A stretch of DNA of 64,000 bases from Schistocerca nitens (Eukaryota > Arthropoda > Insecta > Orthoptera > Acrididae), in NCBI RefSeq assembly GCF_023898315.1, contig NC_064622.1, forward strand, positions 356,357,234-356,421,233, read 5' to 3'. The notes beneath the pieces are model-generated. The model worked only from the letters and a program-made list of their open reading frames with translations. It was not told the origin of the DNA and made no database searches. How positions within the stretch are numbered: the stretch's first letter is position 1; every line of letters begins with the position of its first letter. A program made the position numbers and the translations under genes. Below, piece after piece: positions 22,251-33,985 of the stretch.

Positions 22251-22839
22251 TGCTTGATCAAGGAAACTGAAGGATGTTCAGTGAATGCAAGCATCGGCAG
22301 GAGGGGCTAAATTCAATGGTTGTTGCACAATCCTGGATTAGTACCAGGCATTGTTTGTGGTGATCCACTTTGTTTTCAAGTGGTCATGACTGTTTTTTCT
22401 TGAATCAGAGATGGGAATGTCCACCTTATGAATACAAGCGTTATCAGCATTTGTACAGAAGTCACTTTGCAAAAGTATGCTGTACAGCAGGCAGCGGACA
22501 TCATCCCCCACTGATTCACACGAACATTTCAGGCAGTGATAATGTGCTTGCACTGCACAAAATGTTACATGCAACAGTGCAAAAAATTTCTGTGACTATT
22601 CAATAGCACCCACCATCCTCAGCCATTAACTAATTTACACACTTTAGTATGGGCACACCCTCACTCAGCAAAATCCAAAGTTGTGGGCACACTGTTACCG
22701 TAAGGTACCAATTTTCAGATCATGTGCAACTGACAGTCCCTTCTAATCAGATGTCTCAAAATGTCATCTTTAGTTGGAGCTGAGCCCTCAGTTGGAAATA
22801 TGTTTGGTCTTGATGCATATTCATTTTTCCCTACATCAT

Positions 22840-23330
22840 CAAATGCACTCTGGTGCACTGTGCAGCTATTGATATGCTTTGTGCGCAATCTGCACCATTG
22901 TTTGAAGCAGGTTTGGGGAAGGCAGTCACCTTTCACTCTCATTGCCTTGGAGTCAACAACAAGTCTGAGATTTTGCAAAGTTTGCCTGATATGGCCATTA
23001 AAGAGGAGGCTGATGAATTTCTTCTACACAATCAGTAGAAAAACTTCTTTAAATTGATCTAGTGGAGGTAGATTTATAGTTGTCTCTTGACAAAGGCTCT
23101 AGCAAAATTTTTGAATTGAACACACTGCACCATGGTATCAATATTACAGGTTGCCTTTTGGGGTGCCTAGTGTATTCACCATGTTCCAAACATTCCTTGA
23201 ACAGATTGCAGTAAGAATTCTGTATCAAGTGAGTTATCTCACTGATACATTCGTCATTTGTTGTATAACAGAACATTAGGCCAATCACATCTCGTTTCTG
23301 TAACTTTTCAAATGCACTTTATATCAGACA
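22840..23330 (+). pseudogene. Gypsy-2 RT region remnant
   Basis: At 22,855-23,035 the frame reads LFEAGLGKAV...DMAIKEEADEFL, the block just before RT. At 23,095-23,215 frames shift but retain SKIFELNTLHHGINIT and PCSKHSLN, corresponding to the family's LNTxxGLYxYxRLPFG and FQxFLEQ. Catalytic YLDD is not recognisable. Confidence 0.6.
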
Positions 23331-24079
23331 TATGCTACTTATCTGGCAATGCTGTCAGTGAAGAGGGTCTTCAGACCAGAACATGACCTCCAAAGTGAAC
23401 TAATATGCACAAATTATTCTCAAAGCAGTCTCCGAAGACCACCTATTAGATCATCTCTGTGAAAACAATCCTTTTTTAATGATCAGAACACTGCCCTCTA
23501 GCTTTCTAGAAGTTACATCCTGTCTAGTGACTTACCAGATCTACTTGCTGTTAGTGCTGGCAGCAGCTGCATCCCCACATGGCATTGGAGATGTACTCTC
23601 TCTCATAAGATGAAGCTGGTATGGAGAGGTCAATTGTGTTCAAAGAGGTTACTCCAGCTCAAGAACATTACTCACAGATTGAAAAGGAAGTACTGACCAT
23701 CTTTTGTGACCACAAATTTCTTTTTAAATAGTTCAAATTTGATTTTACCCCAAAACTTAAAATGTTCATCTCTTTTTGGACATAAGGCAGAGCACTTAGC
23801 ACATTGCCTTCATCAATGGGCTATCTGACAAATTTCCAATACTCCACTTTCTCGCCTCCCACAGGATCCAGACCCTGAATTTGACCACGAGGACACAGTT
23901 TTTTTTCCCCGCAGTTAGGCAGCCAACTTGAGCAATTGATTCACAGACTCCCTATAAATTACCGGGACACCGCTATGACATCTAGGTGCAACCAGTTTAT
24001 TTAACAGGTCCATAAACCCTCCCAGCAATGTCAGGTGCTCCAACTCCTGCATTAAAACTACTGGGGGATTTCAAGGCAC

Positions 24080-24450
24080 ACCAGCCATTCTCTCAATGAA
24101 CGACATTGACACAGCTTTGGAATTGACTGCACGGGCACTTTCTCAGGATCCATGTAGTTAACTGTTGTGGACTACTACTCCAACTTGCCATATATTGGCT
24201 GCCTATAGCAGACAATAGCAGCCACAGCAGGAGCCCTGCACATTTGTGGCAGACGACGGTACCCAACTCACAACAACCAAAGCCAAAAGATTTTGACCCA
24301 GCAATGGAACATATCATTTTACCACACTTCCTTTCTACTCAGCCTCAAACGGGCTGAGAGAACGGTCTGTTTGCACTTTCAAAGTGTGAATATTAAAAGC
24401 CTTAGGGTCTGCTAAATCATGTTCAGCACCAAAGACCTTCCCAGCTTCTT
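24080..24450 (+). pseudogene. Gypsy-2 integrase remnant
   Basis: The frames contain FSGSM followed by LTVVDYYSNLPYIGCL (family WLVVVDAYSKFPYI, first catalytic aspartate kept as VVDYY), then VADDGTQLTTTKAKRF (second aspartate region, family VTDNGPQFTS), and LPFYSASNGLRERSVCTFK (family PPFHPxSNGxAERxVxTFK). The catalytic glutamate region is recognisable. Many stops. Confidence 0.65.
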
Positions 24451-25604
24451 ACAGGTCCACCCCCCCCCCCCCCTCCCCCCATCAGTGGTTGAAGCCAGGT
24501 GGCACTCCTTCATGTGTGCCTTCACAGGGCACCTCTGGATCTCAAGCTTCCATCCCTGGTACATGAAGCAGACACAGCCACAACTGCACCAGAACGTGAG
24601 CCTACACTCATTTGGACCACATCTGAGACGGATCCAGAGGTCTGTGTCAGCACAGCCCTGGTGTCACATAATGGTGTTTATAAAATGTTGTATGCCGCTT
24701 TGACACAACAATCAACTCCAGTAGCAGCAACTTGGTTAATGGCCTTCCTTGTTGGCCTGTCCACCACCACAACTACATCATATATATCTCAACTTATAGA
24801 GTCACAGAGCTGAGGGGCATGTCCATGGACAATGACCTGGCTTCACAGATAAATCACCAGGATCACCATGCCCCCCAGGGTCACTTCCACTAAACAGAAG
24901 TCTCTACACAAGACACTCTGAATCTAGAATCATCATTGCCAACAAACTGGATGGTTCCCTGGAGCCTTCCATCATGACATCCCTCAGCCACCAGCCATGC
25001 CACCCTCTCCTGCAACAGCCCTACATCTCAGTTCAAGAGGGGCAGAGATTTGGTAATCCCAATCAAATGGACAGCGCAATTTATCTATAAGTTTAACATC
25101 ATCCACAATGCCGATGTCACCTGCTGCGGGAACATCACCGATATTGCAGGTCAGTCATGTGAATGTCCATAACAACGAAATATAAGGTCAACATTGTTTG
25201 TCCCTTTTTGGAGTTAAGGCAGAGCATATAGCCTTCATCAATGGGCTATCTGACAAATTTCCAATACCACATTCACTATCACACTTCTGCTCATCATTCT
25301 AATGGCAAATTCACTTTTCACCTTCCAGCAGTACCAGACCCTGACAAGCAAGTGTAATAACTCTTCTCTGCAGAAAAAACTTTCCTGTCAGAAGTTATTT
25401 CTGTAGACAAGAGTTATCACACCTTGCTCACAGAAGCTATATAAATACATAAACATGACAATAGCTTCAACAGGAAAGAAGAAAGACTCCAGGTGAATGC
25501 ATAATGGATTCCCACACTGCAGTGAACAACTGTTGCAGTCAGCAATGGGAGAAATGCACCGGAAATGACCACAGAAAAGCCCTTGGACATTGGTGTGGTA
25601 AACT

Positions 25605-25760
25605 GTGACAGTGAGCTTGACTCCAGTCCACCATCATCAATGGAGGGAGAGACTTTTACAATGCCAGGCACTTGTACTGGCAACATATCAGAGAAATTAT
25701 CAGACAGATATCAGCAAAGTATTTGAGACCGAAACCTACAGGCAGTTTGTCAAATATAAG
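25605..25760. repeat. Diverged half of the foldback element found complete at 54,854-55,117
   Basis: The segment with atgccaggcacttgtactggcaa, tcagagaaattatcagacag and acaggcagtttgtcaa follows the right half of the foldback at 54,985-55,117 word by word with scattered changes. The preceding 100 bp may be the decayed left arm. Confidence 0.6.
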
Positions 25761-27597
25761 GTTGCCCAGTGGCAGACACATTGTCATTTGCTATTACCTG
25801 ACTTCATCTCTACAAGTGAACTAGGTCTGCAGCAGCTGTTCGCGTGTACCTACTTGACTCGTGCTGTACAGTGTTTCAACTGATGACAATGTGATTTCCA
25901 CCACTGTCCGGCATTTGACCAAATACTTCTTGGTTTTGGTAAGAGATAACTGTCTGCTGTGCCACATATGGTCTCACCCTTACAGAGCCATGCTGCTGTC
26001 TGTGATATCACTGATGCTCAGTCCTGCAACAAGGCGATGTGTGATAAATCTGCCAAGCAAGTTTTAATCTCACAATGACTGGCACATCTGGAATTCCTCT
26101 AAAATGCAAGCTGTTGTTATTGATGGTGTTTTCTGACACTAAATTTATTCACCCAATTCATTATGCTATGTCAGAGATCATTTCCTTGTACAACCACATA
26201 AGTGTCTTGAAATTTGATTCTGTATCACTTTCATAAAGTGTCTTCTGCTGTGGCCATTTTCTGAAGTGCATGTCATAGAGTATACCCTATTTCCAAATGT
26301 AACCAGAGCCACAATGACAAGGTATGTTATACAAGGTGGAAAAAATAAAACTAATCCACAATAAGGTTGATGAGAGACTGACCCTTGTTAATAAACATCA
26401 CAGTTTATTTGCTACAGAGCCCTTTTCATGAGATTTTGCGCAAACTCTTACACAAAAAGTTCTGCATGAATTTTGAACAAATTATACTTAATACTTTAAA
26501 ATGAGCATGTGCTGTTTCATTGTGTTTTGCATATAACTGGTCAATAAACATGTCATCTCCACTCACAAACTCAAATGTAAGAACACAGCAAAGTACTCTT
26601 GAAAGAGCACGTGGGAAATGCACAAGAGAGCACCTGGGAAATACGCAAGCAGATACATGATTGGACTGACTGATGCACCAAAATTACTTTTCTGTGTGGG
26701 TAGTTCTGTTCATTAATGAGTGTCACTTCTGCATCAGTCTTATAAATATTTATTTTGCCCACCCAGAATATGTTGTGAGTTTTGAGTCATATCACCTTTC
26801 ATAGAAAAGCTAGTTAATATTTCCCATCACTGAGCTAAAAAACGCAACATTCTTGGACTTGGAGGGAGATATGTTATGCTTGCACACCTTATGTGAATAG
26901 TCTTAATAACCTGGTAGTAAATGCAGAATGTTTAAAGAACTTGTATGTGGCTTACATTTTGTGAATGAGTCTCAGCATCTGAGAATGCTTTTATTTAGTT
27001 CATTAAAGCCTCCAAAAATCTTATGCTTCTTTGCTGAATTTCACTGACCAAAAACTTGCAGATAAGTCAGTATGGATCTGTTTCTTGTACACAATATGGC
27101 TGAGAACTGTACTGATCTTTCAGTGGAGGATGACAACAAGGAGGTGAACTTTACATAGCTATGTTTGCTGTTCCAAAATCCCAATTGCTTTTTTTAGATT
27201 CATGCAGCCATGTAACAAATGTGCTGGTGAATTACAATTATGCTTTGCTGGGGCTATGCTCAAGGCAATATCTTCAAAGTTCTCCATAAAAGGGTAAGCT
27301 GTGTTTGTGGAACTAACTAGTTTCGCCCATAACAAACCTTTCTTTAAACTAATGCACCTGTCATTGACTATGCTAGTGACATGAATGTGCTAGGTAAACG
27401 CGTGGAATAGGTCTTTCCCTTGGAACTTTCAAATGGTTATGACGTGGAAAGCAGTTGGAAGTAGCAGTGGCATTTGGAAGGATTAGCTTAGTTCATTTGT
27501 TTGGTGAGCAGCAGATACTACTTAAATACTGGTGTTACTCTCCATGTGTGGCCCACAAACAAGGTAACCACGCATACTTCCATAGTCTATCTTCAAA
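25761..27597. other. AT-rich stretch without a recognised gene
   Basis: Only short open frames (up to about 90 codons) without family motifs were found on either strand. There is a 65-codon minus-strand frame at 26,426-26,623 of no known type. It could be intron or intergenic sequence of the same locus as the cysteine-rich exon at 28.9 kb. Confidence 0.4.
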
Positions 27598-27794
27598 TGG
27601 TTCAAATGGCTCTGAGCACTATGGGACTTAACATCTGAGGTCATCAGTCCCCTAGAACTTAGAACTACTTAAACCTAACTAACCTAAGGACATCACACAC
27701 ATCCATGCCCAAGGCAGGATTCGAACTTGCGACTGTAACGGTCGCACGGTTCCAGACTGAAGCGCCTAGAACCGCTTGGCCACCCCGGCTGGCG
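27598..27794 (-). mobile_element. tRNA-derived SINE, copy 2
   Basis: Same element as at 6,249-6,445, in the same orientation. A 13-bp target duplication with one mismatch flanks it: GTCTATCTTCAAA at 27,585-27,597 and GTCTACCTTCAAA at 27,795-27,807. The B-box-like core reads AGTTCGAATCC. Confidence 0.9.
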
Positions 27795-27807
27795 TCTACC
27801 TTCAAAC

Positions 27808-28863
27808 CAACACTTTTAATAAGACATTTAAAAGCATCTCCATACAGCACCACTCTGGATATAACGGATAAATTACATCAGCTCTTGGGATTTCACTACC
27901 TTCCACAAAGCCATGAAATGGGGAATTTGTTTACTACCTATCTCAAAGCAGTATTCTGCCATCTAACTAACCTACAGGAAAGTCAGTGACTCATCTGTAT
28001 TGAAAAGACATAAATTTTACATTTAAACAGATATTTAATGTAATCTACATACATTGTAGCTAATCAGGATTATTAAAAACTTTGGCATACAACAGTCTTT
28101 GATGTAGTGTGTAGGTAACAACTGAAAACTATCTGCTAATGCAGTTAAAACCAAAATGTGATGAACAGAAATAATTGAACTATCAGTTGATTAAGGCTAC
28201 CATTTTACATGGTACACTTTGAAGGTGAACAGATTTACAACCACAAAGTATTTCACTAGTTAAATTTATGTATAGAAAAAGGTTCCAGTGGTCAAATGAA
28301 AGTGTCAATCAATCAGTTCTGAAAGAATAGATGAAAAATACAAATCTATATACAATAGCATATAACTTATGTGCACACGGCTAACTAATTTTTGTTTGCC
28401 AGAGAACAAGAACTAAAGCATAAGCAACTGACATTTTAGCAAAGAATTTAGAAAAGCCTTCTACATTATTCTACATCAAACATGCAACATGGATTGAAGA
28501 GAAAAATGTAATTCCTAATTTATCTTGTAAATAAAACTCTAGAAAATAGTTACCACAATGAAGCACAGTTCTTTTCACTGCCATAAAGTTGAACTTGATC
28601 AATCAAAATATATAAATTCTTATTACAATGGTGTATAGATAGGGAGAAACAAAACATTGAAAAATATTTTACAGTTCCATACATGAAACTGCTTTAAAAT
28701 TATACACGAACTAATCAACTACCAAAGTTCTCAGAATATGACAGAAATATAAATCATAATAATGTGTACAAATGAAAACATGAATAATAATTATAGCTGC
28801 CAATAGTCACACAGTTGACAAATTCAGCAAGAAATAAAAGCAGACTTTTTCTCAAAAATTATC
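27808..28863. other. AT-rich stretch, possible 3' untranslated region of the minus-strand exon
   Basis: No protein-like open frame longer than about 60 codons is present. It lies immediately downstream (minus strand) of the stop codon of the candidate cysteine-rich exon, so part of it may be its 3' UTR. I see only a weak poly(A)-type word (ATTAAA on minus near 28,040). Confidence 0.35.
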
Positions 28864-29029
28864 TCAGTAACGCATCCTATGTTGGGCAGCTGCACTGATG
28901 TTTTCATGGTACTCCATCTTGCAACTGCCATGACAGCACACATTCTCCACAGTCGAGTATCGACATCGTTTTGATCTACACAACGCTCCCGCTGGCATGT
29001 GAATCACTGCTGAATTGCAGCAAGCTTTA
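28864..29029 (-). CDS. Candidate terminal exon of a secreted cysteine-rich protein
   Basis: On the minus strand a splice-acceptor-like sequence (ttgtatattgtttcag, 29,030-29,045) precedes an open frame of 54 codons ending in TGA at 28,864-28,866. Read in phase after one leftover base, the product begins KACCNSAVIH, has PAGALCRSKRCRYSTVENV, then CCHGSCKMEYHEN, and ends HRMRY. Seven cysteines lie at residues 3, 4, 17, 22, 31, 32 and 36, spacing C-C-x12-C-x4-C-x8-C-C-x3-C. Such density is typical of disulphide-rich extracellular domains or peptide hormones. I do not recognise the family: CC-x3-C recalls insulin-type A chains and PAGALCR recalls disintegrin-like domains, but neither fits fully. 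It does not match any transposon in the window. Upstream exons were not identified with certainty. No start codon is proposed because the first part should come from an upstream exon. Confidence 0.45.
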
Positions 29030-29045
29030 CTGAAACAATATACAA

Positions 29046-29779
29046 AGTTGATCTAATATTACATCCGGTGTTGAGTCTCTAATAGCACGTTTATCTTATG
29101 AAAATAATGGCATGTACCAAATGTTTCACGGTCATCAGAAAAATGCACAAAAATCTTGCTCTCAGAGATCAGTGACTCAGCACAGTCACTGATGCATGGT
29201 CATCAACAGCCAGGAAATGATACGTGCTAAATTAAAATTGTCCACAACTTGAAATTTCAAAGATGAAAACAGGAATTATGACACTACTTCACAGATAAAT
29301 CTTGCATAATGGATATTTTCCCTGACATGCTAGAAATTGACACTTAAAGGAGGCACAATATTGAGGCTTTGGACTGTAGATGTATAAAACAATGGAATGT
29401 AGCTGTCAGAAAAATAGATATATTGAATGCCTGTCACAATATGTGCCTCCGAATTAAGCAATTACTTAAAGTAACAATGTTTGTACACAAAACCAGCATT
29501 AATCATGTCTGTGGAGAATGCATGGAGATATACACTTCATCAAAAAAATGGGAAGGCAATGGTAGGTGGGAGAGAATGTAAGGGGACAGAACAGGAATGG
29601 GGGCACTTGTGAGATTGCTCTGGTGCAGCCATGACCACCCAGATGAATGATCACCACCATAAAACTGTGGCCAGGAGCAAAGTAGATAGCCCATGGCACA
29701 ATAACATTGTGCGCACAAGACACTCAACTGCAAATGGGGCTTTACTACTGACTCACATTACCTGGATTCTCCATCCTCT
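29046..29779. other. Probable intron or intergenic stretch
   Basis: No convincing coding motif. Minus-strand frames at 29,499-29,733 are open but have no recognised domain. If the exon at 28,864-29,029 is real, this is intron sequence on its 5' side. Confidence 0.35.
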
Positions 29780-30146
29780 CATCTTCCAAAACAAGTTTCT
29801 ATGAATGCATAGATGCAATTGTCCTCACAAATGGTTTGCTTAGGCAACTTAATTTGAAGAGGTGGTAACTGGTTTTCTTTTCTGGGTCCACGAGGTAACT
29901 GTGCAAAACATTCCTCTCTCCAGCCTCCAAAGCTTTTCTTATGTGTTAGTATATTCTTGACCTATCTTGATCCTTTCAGTACCATCCCATTTGCCTAAGA
30001 AACAGGCGTATTTAGTAAAGCTACTTTGCTGGCCACTAGAAAAGGCTGAGCAAGAAAGGGGACAATGTAGTTTCATAACTAAACAAATGCAAAGTATAGG
30101 TTTGGTACCAACAGATGGTTCTGTACCACGTACTTTCAAAAACTTC
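29780..30146 (-). other. Possible exon(s), unresolved frames
   Basis: On the minus strand an acceptor-like cag at 30,147-30,149 precedes a frame open for about 69 codons (29,939-30,145) containing CPLSCSAFSSG and ACFLGKWDGTERIK. An adjacent frame, open from about 29,940 to 29,780, contains REECFAQLPRGPRKENQLPP and ICEDNCIYAFIETCFG. A second frame is open over part of the same stretch, so coding status is unproven. The cysteine content and position upstream of the cysteine-rich exon make it worth testing as the same gene or as a decayed relative. Confidence 0.25.
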
Positions 30147-30149
30147 CTG

Positions 30150-30575
30150 CAATTTGTATAATCATCTTATAACTTGAGTTTTTAAATTATTATCTGTGTC
30201 TAGAATATTCCATCATCTTTTGGGCATGCATCTGCATGGTTGAGAAAAACCTAGATATTGTTAAAATAAATCAACCCAGTAAGTTAAGCTGGGTTGTTTC
30301 ACATTTTTTCTATATTAACAAAAACTTTCTGGTACAAGTGTTGTGGGTAACTTGTTTCATAACACACCAAGGTTTGTGATGCACAGTTACTGCCACACAG
30401 TAGATCACCCCAAGTTTCAGTGTATATCAATGCAAATAAACATACATTTTAAAGAATTTTTGGAAGTTACTACCGTCCTGTGATAATATAATTCATAGTA
30501 AATCAGCATTTGTGATTTAGCAATTTAATAACTCAACAGATTAAAGCACAATCAGTTGGCTTAATTTAAAATTAT
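30150..30575. other. AT-rich stretch, nothing recognised
   Basis: No open frames of note, no repeats recognised. Confidence 0.4.
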
Positions 30576-31700
30576 TTGTTCACTGTCTTATACTACATTG
30601 CGCCACCCAAAACGCAATCCCACATTGTACGCTGTTCTCGAATACAGCATGAGTTGGTTGACATTCATATGCAGCTGGAAACTGCCCTGACCACAGTCAA
30701 ATGGCTGGCAGCTGCTGAGAATCAGTGTGTTGGAAGAGCTTCTGAGAGTCATGTACCTGTGATACCTTACCAAAGGTATATCATGTGCTATCCTCTCCTG
30801 TGGATCCTGTCTCCTTTGCAGAATGTACAGGAACTGTCATTACTCGTCCAATTGACTACGAGTAGTATGTCAATGGTAGATTTAGGCGTCCTGTACAGGG
30901 TGGATGGGGACCACGGTGGACTCGGGGTGCTGTACTGATCCCCCTAACCAACAAATTTGAGGTGCTGTCTTTCACTGAAACTAAAGCTGAGCCTATGTGA
31001 CTCAGTTCACCTGTTTTGGGGAAACTTGTTTTGTTCAGCATCAGGAGGCGGCACACACAAAAGGGCAGATATCTGTTAATCATTGGCAGTTCAAATATAC
31101 AGCGAATGACAATACCCCTAACTAACAGGAAATGACAGCAAGGGACAGGAAAGGACACAATGTGCACTCACTGTGAATGCCATGGGTCTCACTCAGCACG
31201 TTGAAGAGACTACTGCAGCAGCTACTGAGGCAACAGTGCAACTAACTGCAGATTGCGGCACATGTTGGAACAGATGGTGCCTGTCATCTGGGCTCAAAGG
31301 TCTTTCTTGGGCCATTCAAACAACTGACAGAAGGTTGAGAGGACTTGCCTTTGGCATGGAGTTTCAATGAAGTTGACAATTTGCAGCATTGTTCCAAGAA
31401 CTGATTGTGGCTCTTTGGTGTTGATTTGAGTGCAAGGAGAGAACCAGGGACTTTGAAAGTTCTGTGAGAAGCTAGACTGCAACCTCCTAGATGTGCGCCA
31501 TAGATTTGAGAACTGTATGGTCCGCCTAAATGGGTCAGGTGTGCACTGCACATCAGAGTCTGGGACTCAGGTAGCCGACTGTGTGTGGGGTGCACACAAG
31601 GGCTTTTTAGATTATGTGACTTTCCATCCTGGTCAGATAACAACAGCTGTAGGGACCCAGAAATATAAGTGCAAGAGTCTAAAGCATGCACCGCACAGGT
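30576..31700 (+). pseudogene. LINE E ORF1-like remnant
   Basis: Frames read HELVDIHMQLETALTTVKWL near 30,640 and, further on, VEETTAAATEATVQLTADCG near 31,200, a layout I associate with LINE ORF1 proteins having coiled-coil and nucleic-acid-binding parts. The frames are broken many times. Assignment rests mainly on position upstream of the endonuclease. Confidence 0.45.
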
Positions 31701-32261
31701 GAGGGTGTTAAAATCCTAGCAGTTATGTACTGAAGCATTCACAACAAAATGCTTAGGTTTGACATGCTCTTGAAAAGCAGTGAAGCTCACATAATAATAG
31801 CTACAGAAAACTCACCGAAACCTGAAACTGATAGCAGTGAGATTTTTGGGGAAAGTTCACATGTATATCAAAAAGCTAAGTGGAAGGGAAATGGAGGTGG
31901 TTTATTTGTTACAGTAGATAAGAAACTGCAATCCAACAGAAATTGAAGCTGCATGCAAGATTGTTTGGGCAACCGTCCGGTAGCAGGGGTGAGCATAAAA
32001 TGGTAACTGGATCCTTTTATTGTTCACCAAACTCACCTCCTGATGTAACCGAAAACTTTAAAGAAAACTTCAGTTGGCTTGTATATAATTCCGCAATCAT
32101 ACTGTGATCATCGGTGGAGACTTTAATCATCCAACAATCAACTAGGAAAATTGCAATTTTGTTAGTGGTGGGTGTGGTAAAATATCTTGCGAAACATTAC
32201 TAAATGCCTTCTCTGAAAACCACCTAGAACAAGTCGTTCAGAACCCCACTCATGATTGAAA
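31700..32261 (+). pseudogene. LINE E apurinic-type endonuclease, first part
   Basis: The frame has EAHIIIATENSPKPET near 31,785 and GGGLFVTVDKKL near 31,895 (family GGGVxIxVxxxL), then VIIGGDFNHPTIN near 32,105-32,150 (catalytic GDFN) and ENHLEQVVQNPTHD. It ends at the TA where a mariner inserted. The catalytic aspartate and asparagine of GDFN are kept, but stops interrupt the frame. Confidence 0.75.
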
Positions 32262-32263
32262 TA

Positions 32264-33645
32264 CAAGGTGTCTCATGAATGAGGCCTTGGAGTGGCCTGC
32301 TTGTCATGAGTGTGTTTGTCGGCTGTTGCCGCTGTGTCTGCTGGTTGTCGCTATGCATAGTTCTCAGACACCAATACCTTGCGCGTGCCCCCTACACTGT
32401 GCGACTGAGTGTACTGGTGCTTCCTTTGGAGTTTTCTTTTTGACAAGTTTATGCGTTTCAAATATTGTTGCTGAACATCATTACTGCAACTGCACCGAGT
32501 CCAGGACTTTCCCTGCCCGTATATTGCTGGGCCTGGTCCTCTGACAGAAATACCATGCGGGTCTTCACTGTGTGACTGAGTGTTCGAGTGTTTTGCTTTG
32601 AATTTCCTGTCGAGTTTCCATTTGGTATGTTATACATGAAGGCTCTATGAATGTTTCTTGGATTGAACTACGTAAAACCAGAACCGTATGTGGAATGACG
32701 GCTTGAATTCATACGAAAATTTCCCAGTGTGAGTGCTCCCAATGATTCAATAATACGCAGAGCTGCGCACAAACTGAAATTGAAACCATACAAAATAACG
32801 GAAGTGCATCAACTGAGGAACTCAGATACTGTTGCTTGATATTGTTATTGCAACTGGCTGTTACAGCCTGTGCACGATAGGGAAGTTGATCCTGAGATGC
32901 TATTTTCCTCATGAAGCATGGCTTCTATTCTCAGAATAATCGATGTTGGAGCTCTATGAATCCTCATGAATTACATCAGCAACCTCTGCATGATGCGAAA
33001 ACAGGAGTATGGTGTGCAGTTAGTGCAAGATGAATTACTGGACCAATCTTTTTCCACAAAACAGTATGTTCTGACAGGTATGTAAACAATATACTGCATC
33101 CTTTTTTTTGAGAACACCTAATGAAGGGATATATGGTTACCTCATGCAGGACAATACAACACCACAAGTCACCAATGTCTCAAAGACAGCAGTTCGAAGT
33201 GTTTTTGATAATAGGATAGTTGACTGGCCTCTTCGTTCTCCGGATCTAAATCTGTGTGATTTTTATCTTCGAGGAATGTTAAAAGACAAGATGTACACAA
33301 CTAATCACCACACGCTCAACAAGTTGGAAGACAGGGTTTGGCTAGTGATTTCCCAAATTTCGGAAGTGAAATTCATAGTGTGTTTGCTAATGTGTTCAGG
33401 AGATATCAGGCTGCTCTTACCACAGAGGGACATCATTTTGAGCACCTGTCTTAAATAAAGGTAAGCTTAATGTTAATCAGATGGCGACATTGTTTTTGCT
33501 TAACTCAGGGGAAGTGTGAGCACAGCTGGCAGATTAGTGTCCGAGAGCTGGGCACGGCAGTGGCCGGCAGATGAGATGGTGGCAGTCGGTGGCCATGCCG
33601 TGTGACCCGCGGACCCCTACTGAGCATCTTTCACGAGACGCCTTG
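32264..33645 (+). mobile_element. Mariner-3, 1,382 bp, decayed
   Basis: The inverted ends (CAAGGTGTCTCATGAA at the left; CAAGGCGTCTCGTGAA in complement at the right) are flanked by TA at 32,262-32,263 and 33,646-33,647. Passing over the element and one TA lets the LINE E endonuclease continue as ILDLMATNRPDL, the family's NxLDLxLTNxPDL motif. Ends and transposase differ from mariner-1 and mariner-2, so this is a third mariner family in one window. Confidence 0.9.
32690..33460 (+). pseudogene. Mariner-3 transposase remnant
   Basis: A decayed N-terminal half shows HDREVDPEMLFSS near 32,870 (family DxxDPELVFFSDEAW, first catalytic region) and ELHQQPLHDAKTG-like spacing. The frame 33,108-33,458 contains GYLMQDNTTPQVTNVS (second catalytic aspartate, family QDGAxAHxA) and WPLRSPDLNLCDFYLRGMLKD (third catalytic aspartate, family PPRSPDLNPxDFYLWG). 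It then continues TNHHTLNKLEDR. Several stops in the first half. Confidence 0.88.
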
Positions 33646-33647
33646 TA

Positions 33648-33790
33648 TATTAGATCTAATGGCAACAAACAGGCCTGACCTGTTTGAGGATGCCCATGTC
33701 AAAACAGGTATCAATGACCAAGGCGCAGTTGTAGTAACGAAGATTACCAAAGTACAAATGAAACTAAAACAAGTAGAAAACAAACAATGT
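33648..33790 (+). pseudogene. LINE E endonuclease, second part
   Basis: The frame continues directly from 32,261: ILDLMATNRPDLFEDAHV followed by GINDQGAV, matching the endonuclease C-terminal blocks N-x-L-D-L-x-x-T-N-R-P-D-L and the SDH box, whose DH has become DQ. Confidence 0.8.
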
Positions 33791-33985
33791 TAAATCCAGG
33801 ATGGAATGTAACAATATTAGAGGTTTGGTGGTTTCAGTTTTCTGAGACTGCTGACGTGTGTGCAAGTTGCATCTGCGTGAGTGTGTGTGGGCCTGTGTGT
33901 ATGTGTGTCTATTGTTGACAAATGTCTTAATGGCAGAAAGCTATAATTGTGTGAATCTTCTTGTTGTGCCTATCATGGCTCAGCA
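33791..33985. repeat. Short repeat with GT-rich core inserted in LINE E
   Basis: A 195-bp block starts aaatccaggatggaatgtaac, has a GT-rich middle (33,870-33,910) and ends near cagaaagctataattgtgtg...ttgttgtgccta. I recognise it as a frequent locust repeat from memory. It separates the endonuclease end from the linker at 33,986, so it is a secondary insertion; exact ends and duplications are not resolved. Confidence 0.5.

Larger units (their letters stand above)
22360..25600 (+). mobile_element. Gypsy-2: old Ty3/Gypsy element of the same lineage as 57,891-62,660
   Basis: Decayed blocks occur in order: a cysteine-rich gag end (22,380-22,500, RSHFAKVCC), the protease/RT linker (22,850-23,040, SAPLFEAGLGKAVTFHSH), RT (23,090-23,330), RNase H (23,560-23,750) and integrase (24,080-24,450). 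The linker is close to SSVFSAGLGRAKDFEAH in the young Gypsy at 57.9-62.7 kb. Stops are frequent in all frames. No LTRs were seen; both limits are approximate. Confidence 0.7.

Noticed and set aside
24462-24481. Run of C residues as a regulatory or structural element
   Set aside because: Simple homopolymer-like tract within a decayed Gypsy integrase; no supporting context.
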